A DNA stretch of 64,000 nucleotides from Strongyloides papillosus (lineage: Eukaryota; Nematoda; Chromadorea; Rhabditida; Strongyloididae), in contig SRSI01000024.1 in NCBI GenBank assembly GCA_005656395.1, forward strand, positions 28,691 through 92,690, read 5' to 3'. Positions within the stretch are counted from its first letter, which is position 1; every line of letters begins with the position of its first letter. Both the position numbers and the translations under genes were made by a program. Shown here one piece after another: positions 42,082-54,370 of this stretch. The notes below the pieces were generated by a model. It saw nothing but the letters and a program-made list of their open reading frames with translations, did no database searches and was not told where the DNA came from.

Positions 42082-42129
42082 GTTATAAGCTCTTGCAGGT
42101 GGGGAGTTAATTATGGGACACCCTGTATA

Positions 42130-42207
42130 ATTTAGTATAAAAATGTTTTATTAAAAAATATGCTCTGCAGATCAGCTTTGACCTGCCGAAGGCGGGTCTA
42201 AGGCTGG
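42130..42207 (+). mobile_element. Helitron-like 3' end fragment
   Basis: AATTTAGTATAAAAATG...GACCTGCCGAAGGCGGGTC then TAAGG and CTGG followed by T, matching the ends at 30684 and 48495. Confidence 0.6.
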
Positions 42208-42640
42208 TTATTGCAAAATTATATAAAATGATATCGTCCAGCTTTATCAACGACATTTTGTAAAATAATGTATGATACATTATATGCAAAAAAAACTTGC
42301 CTCATTATTACCTAAACCACACATTAAATTTTTTAATATAATTGGCATAATGCGGTTTACATTAAAATGTAACATGTGGTTTTTCATTAAACCGTTAATG
42401 ACGGTTTAGCATAGACGGCACGTCACGTGGAGACATGTTTAGGTTTTGTGTGTAGGATAAGATACGATTACACAATAATAAATTTTATTATTAGAAAGAG
42501 CGATTATATAAAATAACTATAAAATCACAATCCGACTTTTAAGCAAAATTTAATTAAAATAATGAGAATTTTAGATAAAAAAATTCACTTTTATATGTAG
42601 AGAATTTTATGATCCTTTAATTTATCCAATAAATGTCTAC
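42208..42640. other. spacer downstream of the minus-strand gene
   Basis: No gene. It contains several AAACCRCA or complementary TGTGGTTT/TGCGGTTT motifs between about 42310 and 42410. Confidence 0.4.
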
Positions 42641-43073
42641 TTAAGGGGTACGTTTTTCTATCAGTAGATCCGTATCATCCATATAAAGAAAACACGCAAC
42701 TTGGTGATTTTTAAGATCCCAATGACCTGAGTTTTCACAAACAGTTTTGAGTTTTCTTTTCACACGGTAAGTAATTTCAACATTACAATCATCTTAACAA
42801 ACAGATTATTTTCTTATGTATTTATTTACCTGGTATTTTATCCTCTTTACTTTCTACAATAACTGTGTAAATAGAATTATTAATTAACTTCTGTCGACCA
42901 GTTGATACATAGTTTTTACATTTTATATCTATTGTGCCTTTAGTTTCTTCATTTCCAATTTTCCAATAAGGTTTTCCGCTGACAATTGTATTTAGGAAAC
43001 CTTCAACAAAACTATTATAATGATTATAAAACATTAGAACAATTATAAGTGTTGTAAATATTCTTAAGAACAT
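42641..43073 (-). CDS. small secreted cysteine-containing protein, IPDDC family, copy 2 (two exons)
   Basis: Exon 1 is 43073-42830 and exon 2 is 42792-42641, joined over a 37-nt phase-1 intron (GGTAAATAAA...TTTGTTAAG). This gives 131 residues. The splice completes the motif KIP|DDC, matching KKIPDDC and KRIPDDC of the genes at 8748 and 50221. Residues 1-20 or so form a signal peptide (MFLRIFTTLIIVLMFYNHYN), similar to that of copy 1. Cysteines fall in IKCKNY, DDC, TVCENSG and VACFLY. I chose the ATG at 43073 rather than the upstream GTG because the conserved leader ends there. An alternative acceptor about 33 nt further on would also be open but would lose DDC. The intron lies closer to IPDDC than in the other two. 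Function unknown; secretion is inferred. Confidence 0.65.
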
Positions 43074-43150
43074 TATTGCAATATATTTTAATATTATAGA
43101 AATAAAATTCACTTAAATACTAAAATTTATTATATATAAATATTTAAAAA
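43074..43150 (-). promoter_or_regulatory. conserved leader of the secreted-protein family
   Basis: On the minus strand AAATTTTAGTATTTAAGTG..., then ATTTTATTTC and AATATTAAAATATATT, run into the ATG. This aligns with 8685-8747 and 50160-50220. Confidence 0.55.
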
Positions 43151-43247
43151 CAAATATTTAAACCTGTAATATTGGAAATCAAAAAGCAGTAAATATTATA
43201 CGAATTATATATTAATATTATTTTTACTACAGATTACAAAAATTTTA

Positions 43248-44592
43248 GCACACACAGAGCTATGATACTGAAAAACCTCTCGATTTTAGGACAGTACCTT
43301 TAGACAAAGAGAAATAATTTTATCTTTTGTCTACAGTTGTCATAAAAAGGCAATGGTGTCCCATGAAAGTTCGATTGATAAGAATAAGTTGTGCACATAT
43401 TTTTATTGTAGGAAAATTGGTTTTCCATTAACTCTATATAATATCATGTGTATTTATAAAAATTAGAATTATCTCCAGATTCCTTGGCATCAATGATATA
43501 TTTTTAAGATACAAATATGATATTATAGTTGTTTTGTAACCAATAAAATGAAAACCATTAAGAGCATTAAAATAAATGTTGAATTATTTGTTGAAAAAAA
43601 ACGAAACCTTAACACTTTTTTTAAAATATATGGACTTTTTAATTGAAAAATTTTAGTGAATAATTTTTTTAGACTTTTTATTACTATGTTTATATAGAAA
43701 AAGTTACTTAATGGGAGAAATATTTTATCACTAATTACAACAAGTTTCAAAGAAAGCTATAATTAGTTAAACTAACTTAATTTTTTAATGTTCGATGAAA
43801 AACGCTTTTTTTGAATATCAGTATATTAATAATGCTTCTTAATAATAAAAAATTATAAAATTACATTATTTAAAATTCTTATCTGTCACATTTTTAAAAG
43901 TATAAAAATAAAATTAAATATACAACAAATCTAAAAGATCCGTAGTAATGTTTCTATGTAGTAATAATTATGCTGTAATATGCGAAACAATAATAAATAA
44001 TGTAAAGGTACTATACTTTTAAAAAATTTTGATTGCAAAAATGAGGTAAGATTTCTGAAACACATATGAATAAATGAGTAATATTTTATAAATTGACCAA
44101 TCTTATTATTGTTTAAAATTTTAGCCTGGGCATGAGAGTTCTAAAAAAAGTATATATCTAGGCAACTCTTTTTTTAAAATTAATAAAATTAAAGTATTTA
44201 AATAGTTATGGCAATTTTTTCAAATTATCTAGTAATGTTATACATGTTTGACGAAGGTCTTCTTGATCTATTAGAATAGTAAAAATATTTTCATTAACTA
44301 CTTCAAAAATTAATGGAATATAAATATTTATTAATTAATTTTGGCAAACACTGATAAAACTCTATTTCATTTTATGTCACATAATGTTACTGTCTTTTTT
44401 TTAATCTCATTATCATTAATTTAAGTTTTTTTTAAACAAGAAAGACGCATATGACTTTAAACTTATCAGGAAAATGTTCGTGAAACACCAATAGTTTTTG
44501 ATGACAACTTTAGATAGAAGAAAAATTTTTTTCTCTTTGACCAACGACTGTCCTAAAATCGAATTGTTTTTCAGTGTCATAGCTGTGTGTGC
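43248..44592. mobile_element. foldback element with arms of about 140 bp
   Basis: The left arm GCACACACAGAGCTATGATACTGAAAAACC...ATTTTAGGACAGT...GTTGTCAT..AAA is matched by its complement at about 44455-44592. The terminal GCACACACAG is shared. The loop of about 1.06 kb is A+T-rich and non-coding; the minus-strand frame 43523-43750 has no protein features. Confidence 0.6.
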
Positions 44593-45049
44593 ATTATATA
44601 ATCAGATGTGTGGTAGATGGGTAAATTTATAAAATTTTGTCTGAAGTCAACGTACATTAAAAAATAGAAAAACAATCATAAACGATGTATAAAACAAATG
44701 TTTATTAAAAAAATACTTTCAATCACCTGTACTGTAACAACATTTATAATAAGCAAAATAATGAAATATAAACATTCAAGAACTAATTTAGAGTGTATGT
44801 TGAATACAAATATTCGATATAAGCAAGTAATTTAAATGATAAAATAAAACATAAATGAGATTCAATTAAGACGACTTTATTTGCTTTCAAATGTTTCATA
44901 CGTAATCCTTATGCCATTTTTTCTTATTAAGATTGAAGATTGATTTTTCAACCAATCAAAATACAGCTTAAACATTTTTGTTTATATTTAATTTAATGTT
45001 ACTTAAAACTTTGTAAATTTTATCATAAATATTATCGAATTTTATACAA
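44593..45049. other. A+T-rich spacer
   Basis: Nothing recognised. Confidence 0.5.
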
Positions 45050-45972
45050 CCAGCCTTAGACCCGCCTTCGGCAGGTCATAGCTTGTCCGCAGAGCAAAAT
45101 TTTTATTAAAGCATTTTTATACTAAATTGTTAATCGAAGTATGTGTATAAACAATTATTTAATTGAAATTATACATTTCTGAAGATATAAGATAACCGAA
45201 AATAAATTGTTATAAAATATGAAATATTTCTGAGTTTGAGAATCATTTCATAACGTTTACATTTATTGAAACTGTTTAGTTTAAAAAAAAATCTACCTAA
45301 CAAAAAGAATCTCATTTATTATCCAAAAGATAAATAAATATGTATATTTGAATATTTCCAAGTAACAATTTAAGTGACTCTTCATCATACCTTTGAATTG
45401 GTATAAACAATTTAATATTATTGCTCTATTAACTACATATTTACGTTAATTTTACAAATATATAAATGAAAAAAGAATCAAAAAATTAGTACCTAAAAAT
45501 AACTTTTTTCGTTTATAATCTACAAACTTCGTTGTAGTTTTCATATTTTATGTCAATCTTTGATATATGTAATAAATTTAGTTTTATTTACTTTAAACAA
45601 CTTTGATAAAGTTATAACATGAGAAAATTTTAATTTTTACTAAAAAAATTATCATCACTTTTTGGTCCATAATTTGATTTATCTTTTGTTAATCTTTTTA
45701 ATACTGAGTTTACCTCTCAATTTAATACTCGTACATCCTAAATAAATTATAAAACATAAAATTTTAATTCTTTTTACAAAAGTTATTTGAAAGAGAATAA
45801 CTATACAAAAAAAGTGTATTAAAAAGTAATATTTTTTAACATAATTTGATAAATTGTGGACTAAACGTTTTGTGACTTATTTTCTCTTTAAGTTAGAATA
45901 AATACATCTGATGACTATTTAATCATAATAAATGATCGAGTTTAAAAAGAGTTATGTCTGAAACTAAATAGA
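45050..45972 (-). mobile_element. Helitron-like element, 5'-truncated reversed copy
   Basis: It starts (as complement) with CCAG, the GGCGGGTC/GACCTGCC hairpin and an AGAGC block, then runs about 920 bp as the inverse of the 3' third of the copy at 45973-48495. It stops where that copy begins. Confidence 0.65.
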
Positions 45973-48495
45973 TCTATAACAAAAAGAAATAAGAAAAGAA
46001 AGTTTGTTTCTCTCATAACTCTCTTAAAATTCAACCGATTTTCATAGATAAAAAGTCAAAGGATGTGTTTTTTTTCTAACTTAGTGGAGAAGATAGGTCT
46101 AAAAAGTTTTGGAGCATAATTGGCCAAATTATCTTTAAAAAACAGTGTTTTTTTGGTCTTTTTTATCATAGTTTTGTACAAGAAATAACGTTATCATAAA
46201 ATATATGAAATACAATGGTTTATATGTCATTTGAAAGATCAAATTCCAGAATAGTGCGGAAACACAATAATTTGGAATTGTGTCAAAAATTGGCTGAGTT
46301 ATGGTCCAAAGAGTAGTGACCATTTTGAAAAAAAGGTTTAAAATTTAAATAGCTATAACTTAGTCATAACTTAATAAAATTAAATAAAATAGTATTTGTC
46401 ATATAGACCTAAGTCTAACTTAAAAAATAAGGGTTTAACTAAGTTTATAGCTTAACAAAAAAAGAAGTTATGTTAATTTGAATGTCAACATTCCCGCTTT
46501 TATTTTATTTTTTTCACAAAAATCAATTTTGTCTTCAACATAACTTTTCTGAAACTTAATCAATTTTTATGGTTGAGTAGTCATTTAATGGATTTTTTTC
46601 AACTTGGTAGGAAAAGTAGATTTCAAAACTTTTAAGCAATACGTGGCCAAGCCATATTTAAAAAACAATATTTTTTTGGACAATTTTTTGCATAGTTTTG
46701 TGGAGAGAATACTTTTTTCAAAGTTAATAAAATAAATTCTTTAAGTAATCATTAAAAAGGTTTAAATCTAGAATCCTGAGGAAGCACAATACGATAGAAA
46801 TATGTGGAAAACTAGCTAAGTTATGGACCTAAGAATAGTCATCATTTTTTTAAATAAAAACAAAAAATTTTTAATGTTATGTTCTAAATGAAAATTTGTT
46901 TAAAATAAATAAATCCAAAGTATCATATAGATAAATGTCTAACTTAAAAAATAAAACTTCAACGAATTATATTCATTAACAACATAGAGAGTTATATTTA
47001 TTTAGGTGTCAATTTTTCCGCTTTTTCTTCATCTTTTTCATAAAAATCAATTTTGTGATTGACATAACATTCTTCAAACTTAATCAATTTTTATGATTAA
47101 GTAGTCATTAGATGTATTTCTTTCTAATTTAGTGCAGAAAATGGTCTTTAAAAATGTTGATTTATAAAAGACCATGTTATTTTTAAAAAGCACCATTTTT
47201 TAGTTACTTTTTTGTGTAGTTATGTCTTTAAAAAAACTTTTGTAAAAGTAAGTGAGATGTTATTGCTTATGACTTTTTTGTATGGTACGAATCAGGAATA
47301 AAGGAGAAACACAGCAGCATTAAGATTGGTAAAGAATTGTCCAAGTTATGGATCAATAAGTGATGACTACTTTTTTGGTAAAAAATAAAAAGTTAAATAG
47401 CTATTACTTAATGGAAACTTTTTAAAATTAAGTAGTTATGATTTGCTAATATAGATTTAAGTCTAACTTAAAAAATGAGACTATTATGAAGTTTATAGCT
47501 TATCTACGAAACGATTTATGCCAATTTTAGTGTCATTTCTCTTGCTTTTTTCTATTCATTTCGTAAAAATCAATTTTGTTCCAGACATAACTCTTTTCAA
47601 ATTAGATCAATTTTTATGGTCAAATAGTCATTTGATGTATTTTTTCCAACTTAGAGTGAAAATAAGTCACAAAACTTTTAATCTACAATTTATCAAATTA
47701 TGTTAAAAAATATTACTTTTTTATATACTTTTTTTGTATAGTTATTCTCTTTCAAATAACTTTTGTAAAAAGAATTAAAATTTTATGTTTTATGATTTGT
47801 TTAGAATGTACGAGTATGAAATTGAGAGGAAAACTCAGTATTAAAAAGATTAATAAAATATAAATCAAATTATGGACCAAAAAGTGATGATCATTTTTTT
47901 AGTAAAAATTAAAATTTTCTAACATTTTAATTTTATCCAAAGTTGTTTAAAAAAAGTTAAACTCAATTTAGTACATAGAACAAAGTCTTATATAAAATAT
48001 AAAAACATTAAGAAAGTTTGTAGCTTAAAAACGAAGGAAGTTATTCTAGGTATTATTTTTTTTGTTTTTCCATTTATATATTTGTAAAATTAAGGTAGAT
48101 ATGTAGTTAATAGAGAAATGATATTAAATTATTTATACTAATTTAGATAATATAAGAGAAAGTCACTTTAATTGTTACTTGGAATTATTCAAATGTTCGT
48201 TTTTATCCACTTTTTCAATATAAATAAAATTCTTTTTGTTAGGTAAATTTTTTACTTAACTAAGCAGTTTCAATAAATACAAATGTTATAAAATGATTTA
48301 AAACATATGAATATTTCATGTATTAAAATAATATAACTATGTTTTTTTTGTTATTTTATTTTTCCATGAAAATGTATTTCAATGAAACAAATTTTACACA
48401 CATACTTTGATTAATAAATTATTATAAAAAAATCTTTATTGAAAAATACGCTCTACGGACCAGCCCTGACCTGCCGAAGGCGGGTCTAAAGCTGG
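45973..48495 (+). mobile_element. Helitron-like element, copy 2 (fullest)
   Basis: 5' TCTATAACAAAAAGAAATAAG preceded by A; 3' hairpin GACCTGCC-GAA-GGCGGGTC, then TAAAG CTGG followed by T. Four internal tandem units begin near 46012, 46540, 47065 and 47585 (CATAACT.TTTTCAAA..TTAATCAATTTTTATG), each about 525 nt. No helicase or Rep ORF. Together with 45050-45972 it forms an inverted pair. Confidence 0.65.
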
Positions 48496-49944
48496 TTTTA
48501 GAAAATGTATTATGTTTCAAACAAAGATTTATATACAGTATGAATTAAATAATTTTTTTTATAAACTGACTGGTAACAATTATAACAATGCACATAAATT
48601 ATTTAAAAACACTAGTAATATAAAGAATCCTGATGTTCTTATAGAGTAATTTAAGTAAGATTTATAGTAGAAGAAAAATTTTCTTAAAGTGGTCTTAAAG
48701 TTCTGGTAAAATCTTTATAATGACGTTAATTAAAGGTTATTAATTTCTTTGGAATGCATTTAATTGACTTTTTTAGTTGAACTAATTGTTTGTTCTTCTG
48801 CAAAAACTTTATTAATTAATATTATTTTATTCTGAATGCTTATCTTAAAATCAATGCATAATGTTTCGAAACTAAAGAGTGATTTTAAAAATGTTGTTTT
48901 TTTATTTATTTTGTTGATAATGACATGATATTTTTATATTTACTCTAATTTTATTGTTTTTGAAGCTTTTACCAAGTATCAACTCGTATTATGCGTCATG
49001 ACGTACATTTATAATTGGTTAGTGTAATATACAAGGTGGCTCACCTAAAACTTTCCAGATATTTTCACATATAATTCTGCGCATAGATAAGCTACAAATG
49101 TTTATTGTGCCAATAAAGTTACCATAACAGTTTTACTGAACATAACTCTTTTCAATGTAAACGTATTGTTATGGCATTATATCCATCTGAAAGCTTAATT
49201 TCTAACATAAAAAAATTTTCACGATGAAAGGAAAAATATTAATTTATAATATACGAGGGTCATCCAATGAGTAAAAAGACAAATTACCATAAGTAAAAAA
49301 ATAGCAAAATAAAAACGATGATAAGAAATAAAAATTGAAGATAATCTTGAGAATCCGAAATGTGTAGCGCATAATCTCTCACCCCTCCGACCATTGAAAA
49401 ATTTCAAAGGTATAAACAACTACATTTATTTTTATTCGTAACTAATTAAAAATATTATTTATGATATTTATTGGCAATTGCAAAAATGTTAATATAATTA
49501 GAAAATTTATTTTAGCAAGTAAAAAAAAACTAATACAAATCAATGCATAAAAACTGAATTTTCAAAAATCTCTCTTTTTTTAATCACATATAAAAATTAA
49601 GATTAAAAAAATCACAAAAATTACATGTCAAATGATATATGATAGGATGTAAAGCATAAAAGCAAAATGTTTAAATAGATTATGAGAAGCGTTATGTAAA
49701 AAAAAAGATTAAACGAAAATAACATTCAAAAATAGCTTTATACATCTGCAGTTGAAAGTAAATTTTTTCAAAAATGTCTATCAAATAAATTTTTTTAACT
49801 ATGTAACCATATATGTATTTTATAAAATTGAAAAAAAAATAAAATAAAATGGAGTAGAGATATTTTTATGTTTACGTAAAAAATTCCAGTCCTGCGGGCA
49901 AGCAATAGCGAGAGAAGCGAGTTAGCTAGTTGTTTAATTTTTTA
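48496..49944. other. A+T-rich region without genes
   Basis: A CAAGGTGGCTCACCTAAAAC near 49033 resembles the end of the GGTGTC-type foldback at 31057, but no partner arm was found. A GC-richer patch (GCGGGCAAGCAATAGCGAG) lies near 49895. A short minus-strand frame at 49219-49419 is not convincing. Confidence 0.45.
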
Positions 49945-50110
49945 GAATTGTGGAACATTTTATTGCATTTTATGAAGAACTGTCAAAATTTATCTTTTTT
50001 TAATTTGTGTGCACCTACAAATAAATAAAATTTTATTAGAATCGGTTAAGAATAAACAAAGAGTTAAAAATTAAAGAAAAGTACACTCTTTTAAACTAAC
50101 TGTATTTGTT
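49945..50110. mobile_element. MITE A and MITE B end fragments
   Basis: 49945-50012 matches the right end of family A (GGAACATTTTATTGCATTTTATG...GTGTGCAC). 50030-50110 resembles an arm of family B (AATCGGTTAAGAATAAA...ACTGTATTTG, complement of the 7994 end). This places a family B arm at about the same distance from the gene at 50221 as at 8748. Confidence 0.45.
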
Positions 50111-50220
50111 GTTCTTCGATTCATCAGAAATTAAATATTTATTGTCCAATAATTTTTCATAGTAAATTTTAGTATTTAAGACAATTTTACTTTCAAAATA
50201 TTATAGTAAAATATTTGAAA
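50111..50220 (+). promoter_or_regulatory. conserved promoter / leader of the secreted-protein family
   Basis: TTGTTSTTC..TTC, CAGAAATTAAATATTTA, TAGTATTTAAGACAATTTTA and ATTATAGTAAAATATTTGAAA before the ATG align with 8632-8747. Confidence 0.6.
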
Positions 50221-50750
50221 ATGAAAGTTTCTAAAATATTAACAGTATTTATAATTCTTCTAATATCTACTATTTATAAAATTTATACAGTGCAAGTCCA
50301 AGTTCGTGTTTATTCAACACCTTTGTGTCCTGAAGGTAGATCAACATATAAAACAGAAAATGTTACTGCGGAAATAAGAAAGGATGAACGAAGAAGGCCT
50401 AAAAATACAACAATAGGTCCGTGTGGTTTTGGAATTTTCATTTGGGCAAATTTACCATGGAAAAAATTTTCAAAAAATGGTAAAAAAAAGTGTACGAGAA
50501 AATTTTTCTAATGTTTTTAGAGTTTTATGTTAATTTTACGTATAGTGTATCCCATAAAAATATTACAAAGAGAATTCCAGACGATTGTACTAGCAGAGAC
50601 AGCGATAAACAACGAAATCCTGACAAAACATATCATTTTTTATGTAATCTTGGACTTATCGATCCAAATCCAAAAAATGAACCTGAACACACAACACCTG
50701 TTAGTGATGATTATTATTACTTTTGTAAAATTTTAAGATGGTGCGATTAA
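50221..50750 (+). CDS. small secreted cysteine-containing protein, IPDDC family, copy 3 (two exons)
   Basis: Exon 1 is 50221-50479, then a 41-nt phase-1 intron (GGTAAAAAAA...TGTTTTTAG), and exon 2 is 50521-50750, giving 162 residues. Intron length, phase and sequence are very close to those of the gene at 8748. The ATG at 50221 is preferred over an in-frame TTG two codons earlier. A signal peptide (KILTVFIILLISTIYKIYT) is followed by STPLCPEG, a basic segment, IGPCGFG, then ITKRIPDDC, FLCNLGLIDPN and a C-terminal CKILRWCD. TPLC, GPC/GFC, IPDDC and the LC.(F/L)G..D segment are shared with copy 1, although the middle is much diverged and shorter. Such rapid change with conserved cysteines, intron and leader suits a secreted, fast-evolving family. 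Function unknown. Confidence 0.75.
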
Positions 50751-50994
50751 TAATGAGAGTCACTATTAAAATAAGATGGGTATTTTTTGTCACAAATAAT
50801 GACAAATTTTTTTCTATAACAATATGCAAAATTTATTAAGAAATTTTGAAAATTTTATAAATTATATGTAAAAATTTTTTTGGTAACATAGTAAGTAAGA
50901 AATAATGAGACCTTGGTATTTTTAAGAAATTGGCTTAATAAATAACTTTTTTAAACATAAACGAATAATCTATAATAAAAAGAAATAAGAAAAA
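50751..50994. other. 3' flank with a short Helitron-like 5' end
   Basis: TCTATAATAAAAAGAAATAAG at 50969-50989, preceded by A, equals the Helitron-like 5' end, but the sequence turns into MITE family A right after it. Confidence 0.4.
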
Positions 50995-51945
50995 ATGGGA
51001 CACACATTTGCGTAAAATGTAATAAATTTGTCCCACCTAATAAAATTTGAATTTTCTTGATTTGCGATAATTTTAATGCAATTATTTTGTACAAAAAATT
51101 AAGACAATAATTAAAATTAGTTTTTATTTTATATTTTATTGTTTTGATTTTAAAACTTAAGTTATTTTTTACAATACATTTTAAAGTACAATAGTAGAAT
51201 TTAACTTATTATAAGATTAAAAAATGCTTTTATAAAGAGTATTTATCGATATATGATAGTATTTTTTAGATATTCTTTAATTGTTTGAATAACTATAAAT
51301 AAGATTTTTATAAAAAGTTATATTTATCTGATGACTCAACTTTTTTATACTGTTTTTCAAGATCATCTTTAAAAGTCAAACTGATTAAAAGTTTTAAAAC
51401 ATTATACGTTTGTTCATAGTAAAAAAATTTTTAAATATTTTAATTTAAATAAGAAAAATAGCAAGTACTAAGATAATATTTCCAATAAACATTACTTTGT
51501 ATGGTTAGATAATTATTACTCTTTCTTATTGTTGTTGTAAAAATTCTAATTTTTTAAATTTACTGGTGTTAACGGGTTGTTTAAAAGAATGATTTTTGTT
51601 GAAACGTTAAAAACTTTACACGAAATTGACTTCTGATAACTCACTTCATAATATATTATAAAAACGAATTAGATTCTAAAATAGGTTTAATATTTTTAAA
51701 ATTTCTAAGATTAAATAAATGTTTCATTACTTCAAAATATTAAAAGTATATATTTTTGTTAAAAAACGACCAAATTTATGCGAAAATCTAATATTTTGCC
51801 TCATTTAAAACATTTTTGTTGTCGCCTGATATTTTTAAAATTTGAATAAATTTTGACATTTCAAAGTGGTGGGACATTTTATTGCATTTTATGTAATAAT
51901 GTCAAAATTTGTTCCATTTTTTTTTTGTGTGTAAGCTTAAAAATT
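50995..51945 (+). mobile_element. MITE family A, full-length copy
   Basis: The left end (GGGACACACATTTGCGTAAAATG...TTTGTCCCACC) and the right end (GGTGGGACATTTTATTGCAT...AATTTGTTCC, T-run, GTGTGT) are imperfect inverted repeats of about 60 nt. The interior matches 6985-7990. Non-coding. Confidence 0.6.
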
Positions 51946-52314
51946 TTAAAATCATTTCATTTTACATTTCTGATTAAATTTATTTCACAATCTAACGTGT
52001 TTGCCTATTTTAGGGTTTTAAGTTAATACTTGTGCGCTGATAAACTCACAGGGCTACAAGTTAAAATTGGTGATAAATGTAAGTTATCTAATTTTGTTAT
52101 CTCCCTCATTAAATTTTAGTGGGCCCAATTTTTTTAAGAAGTAATTTTAAGAATTATTTGTGACTTTTTATCTTGTTAATTTGATGTTTGGTTTAATCTA
52201 AAAAAATTTGCATATCTGAAGTAATTTTCTGACTCTCCACCCGGCCTAGAAACGCGCCAATACATATTCTTATAAAATTTAACTTAGGGCTTCAAATTAC
52301 TTTTAAAAAATTTT

Positions 52315-54370
52315 TCTCGAACTATGAATCTTACTTAAATTATTCTAAGAACATCAGGATTCTCTTATTGATAGTGCTATACAATAATGTATATACAATA
52401 ATATCAAAATTATTTGTTAAGTCAAAAAAACATACATTTAATTTCTACTGTGCATTAAACTTTGTTATAAAAAATATACACTGTTTAAAAATGTATGACA
52501 CATTTTATATAATAAATATCGTATTTATTTATACTTTGTTATTAAAAACAAAAAAAAGCATTTGATAGTCAAAATGATACAAGTTTGCTATAATATTCAT
52601 GATTACGCAATTGGTTTAATAAAAACAATTTTCAATTTTAAGTGTAGTTATTATTTTTAGAGCATAAATTATACTATATTTAATTTTTAAAACATTTCAC
52701 TTTAGTGAAATTTAAAAATAGATAAAGTTTATATAAAGAAAAAAACTCAAAACAATAAAAATCCATTAATTTATTATTGTAATTCTGAGATAAATATTGA
52801 ATTCTTAGAAAAATTCTTTAAATAATGCTATAAAATTCTAATAAATAATGTCTATAGTAAAGAAATAAGAAAAAAGTTTTGTGTGCATAATATTTTTCAA
52901 ATTTTATTAATTTTTTTTAAAAAAATAGTCAAAACATGTGTTTCTTAACTTAAGAGAAAAAAGGAGCTAGAAAGTTTTGTTTTATAATTAGCCAAATTAA
53001 TTTAAAAAAACATGTTTATTTTTATGACCTTTTTTTTGCAATTTATGTCATAAATAACTTTCCTTAAAATTAATTTAAGTTTTTGTCCTATGACTTACTT
53101 GAGAGATACAATTCAGCAATAACGAAAAAACGTAATGATATTGGTAATGATTTATAATTAGTCAAGTTTGAGACCTACAACTGGCGACCATTTCTTTAGT
53201 AAAAATATTCTAGTAGAGTGTATTGAAAGATTAAACAAGGACAGCTTAAGAAAGGTCTTCGTTGTTTTGTGAAATTTAAAAACTAATAAAAAATACGCTA
53301 AGACCCAGATGTAATCTGACAAAGGCGGATCTACAGCTGAATAATTATATATAAATAATGAAGACAGTGAAACATTTATCATAATAATGTATCAAAACGA
53401 ATGTAAAATGAGCAATTTTTAAATTATGATTCATTTTATATTATGGTGTGAAGTGGCATCATGTCTGATATTGCCTTCTAGTTGACACAATATATACTTT
53501 GTCTTTATAAAAAGTATCAATATTTTATTTTAGTAAAATATATTTAACTTAATATGACATTTACATTAAATACTACTACAATAATTAATAATGAACATAA
53601 GGGAAAGAGTATGATTAAAAATAATTGAGATAAGTTTTACTGTTACAGATACGAATAACTTCTGTTTTCAAAAATCTTTACGAATTAAGTCATTTTTTAA
53701 TTATGCTTTTTTAGATTTAATTAGTTAATAAATAAGGCATTAATAAACTCTTTTTAAAGACTTTTATATCTACTCGGCCAAATGTGTGTGTGCAAAAAAT
53801 GCAACGTTAAGCATATTTTGACCCCCTAGATTTCACAATTTGATTTTGAAAATTTACATGCATATAGATTCCATTACGAGAAATTGGAATCTAAAATAAA
53901 AATTGCAAAAATCTTGCTCCATCATGGAGAAAAGCGAATCCAAAGTGCCAAAAATGGTGCAAATTTTGGATTAATGAACGCGCCGCGTTTTAACAAAATA
54001 TATTATACACACTAATTACTCAGTAAATGGACGCGCCGTATTTTAACAAAATATATCACACAAATTAGTATGTGTGTGTAAAAATTTGATCTTGACCAAC
54101 CCAACTAAAGTAAGAAGTGCCAAACCGAGGTTAAATAAAATATTTACTAACGAATAGTCGGTTTCATCGTGCGCTGTGCGGCATCCAAGCTCCAATGAAG
54201 TACTTCATAAGGCTTCAGACTTCACGACGGATGTTCTGATGTTAATTTTTAGAGGGTTTTTTTTGGGGAAATTGAAATAAGATGAATCTGAAAGTGAAGG
54301 TTTCCGTGGCATTTTTTCTACTTTAGAGTTATGGGTTGCGTTTTTTTCTTATATAAACCTACTTTTTTCA
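52315..54370 (+). repeat. dispersed repeat E, copy 2 (left arm missing)
   Basis: Blocks match 17310-20040 as described there. The right arm (53760-54370) is the inverse of 17310-17860. The arm contains a tandem duplication of about 58 nt holding ACGCGCCG..TTTTAACAAAATATAT (53960-54070). A Helitron-like copy lies at 52851-53340. The sequence before it, 51946-52314, shows nothing. Confidence 0.5.
52851..53340 (+). mobile_element. Helitron-like element, short diverged copy
   Basis: 5' TCTATAGTAAAGAAATAAGAA; 3' a decayed hairpin (ATCTGACAAAGGCGGAT) then CTGA. The interior follows the first unit of 45973-48495 for about 400 nt. Confidence 0.5.

Larger units (their letters stand above)
31057..42125. 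mobile_element. long-TIR foldback element split by two LTR elements
   Basis: The left end CAAGGTGTCTCATAATTAAC and the complement at the right end (CAGGGTGTCCCATAATTAAC) are flanked by TATA (31053-31056 and 42126-42129). The arms extend from 31057 to about 31489 and from about 36196 to 36590 plus 42086 to 42125, about 430 bp each. LTR element C (31674-35791) sits in the loop and LTR element D (36591-42081) in the right arm. Without them the element is about 1.45 kb and non-coding. Confidence 0.75.

Noticed and set aside
42724..42760. Alternative acceptor giving a longer intron for secreted copy 2
   Set aside because: It is open but loses the DDC that matches the two relatives; the 37-nt intron is better supported.
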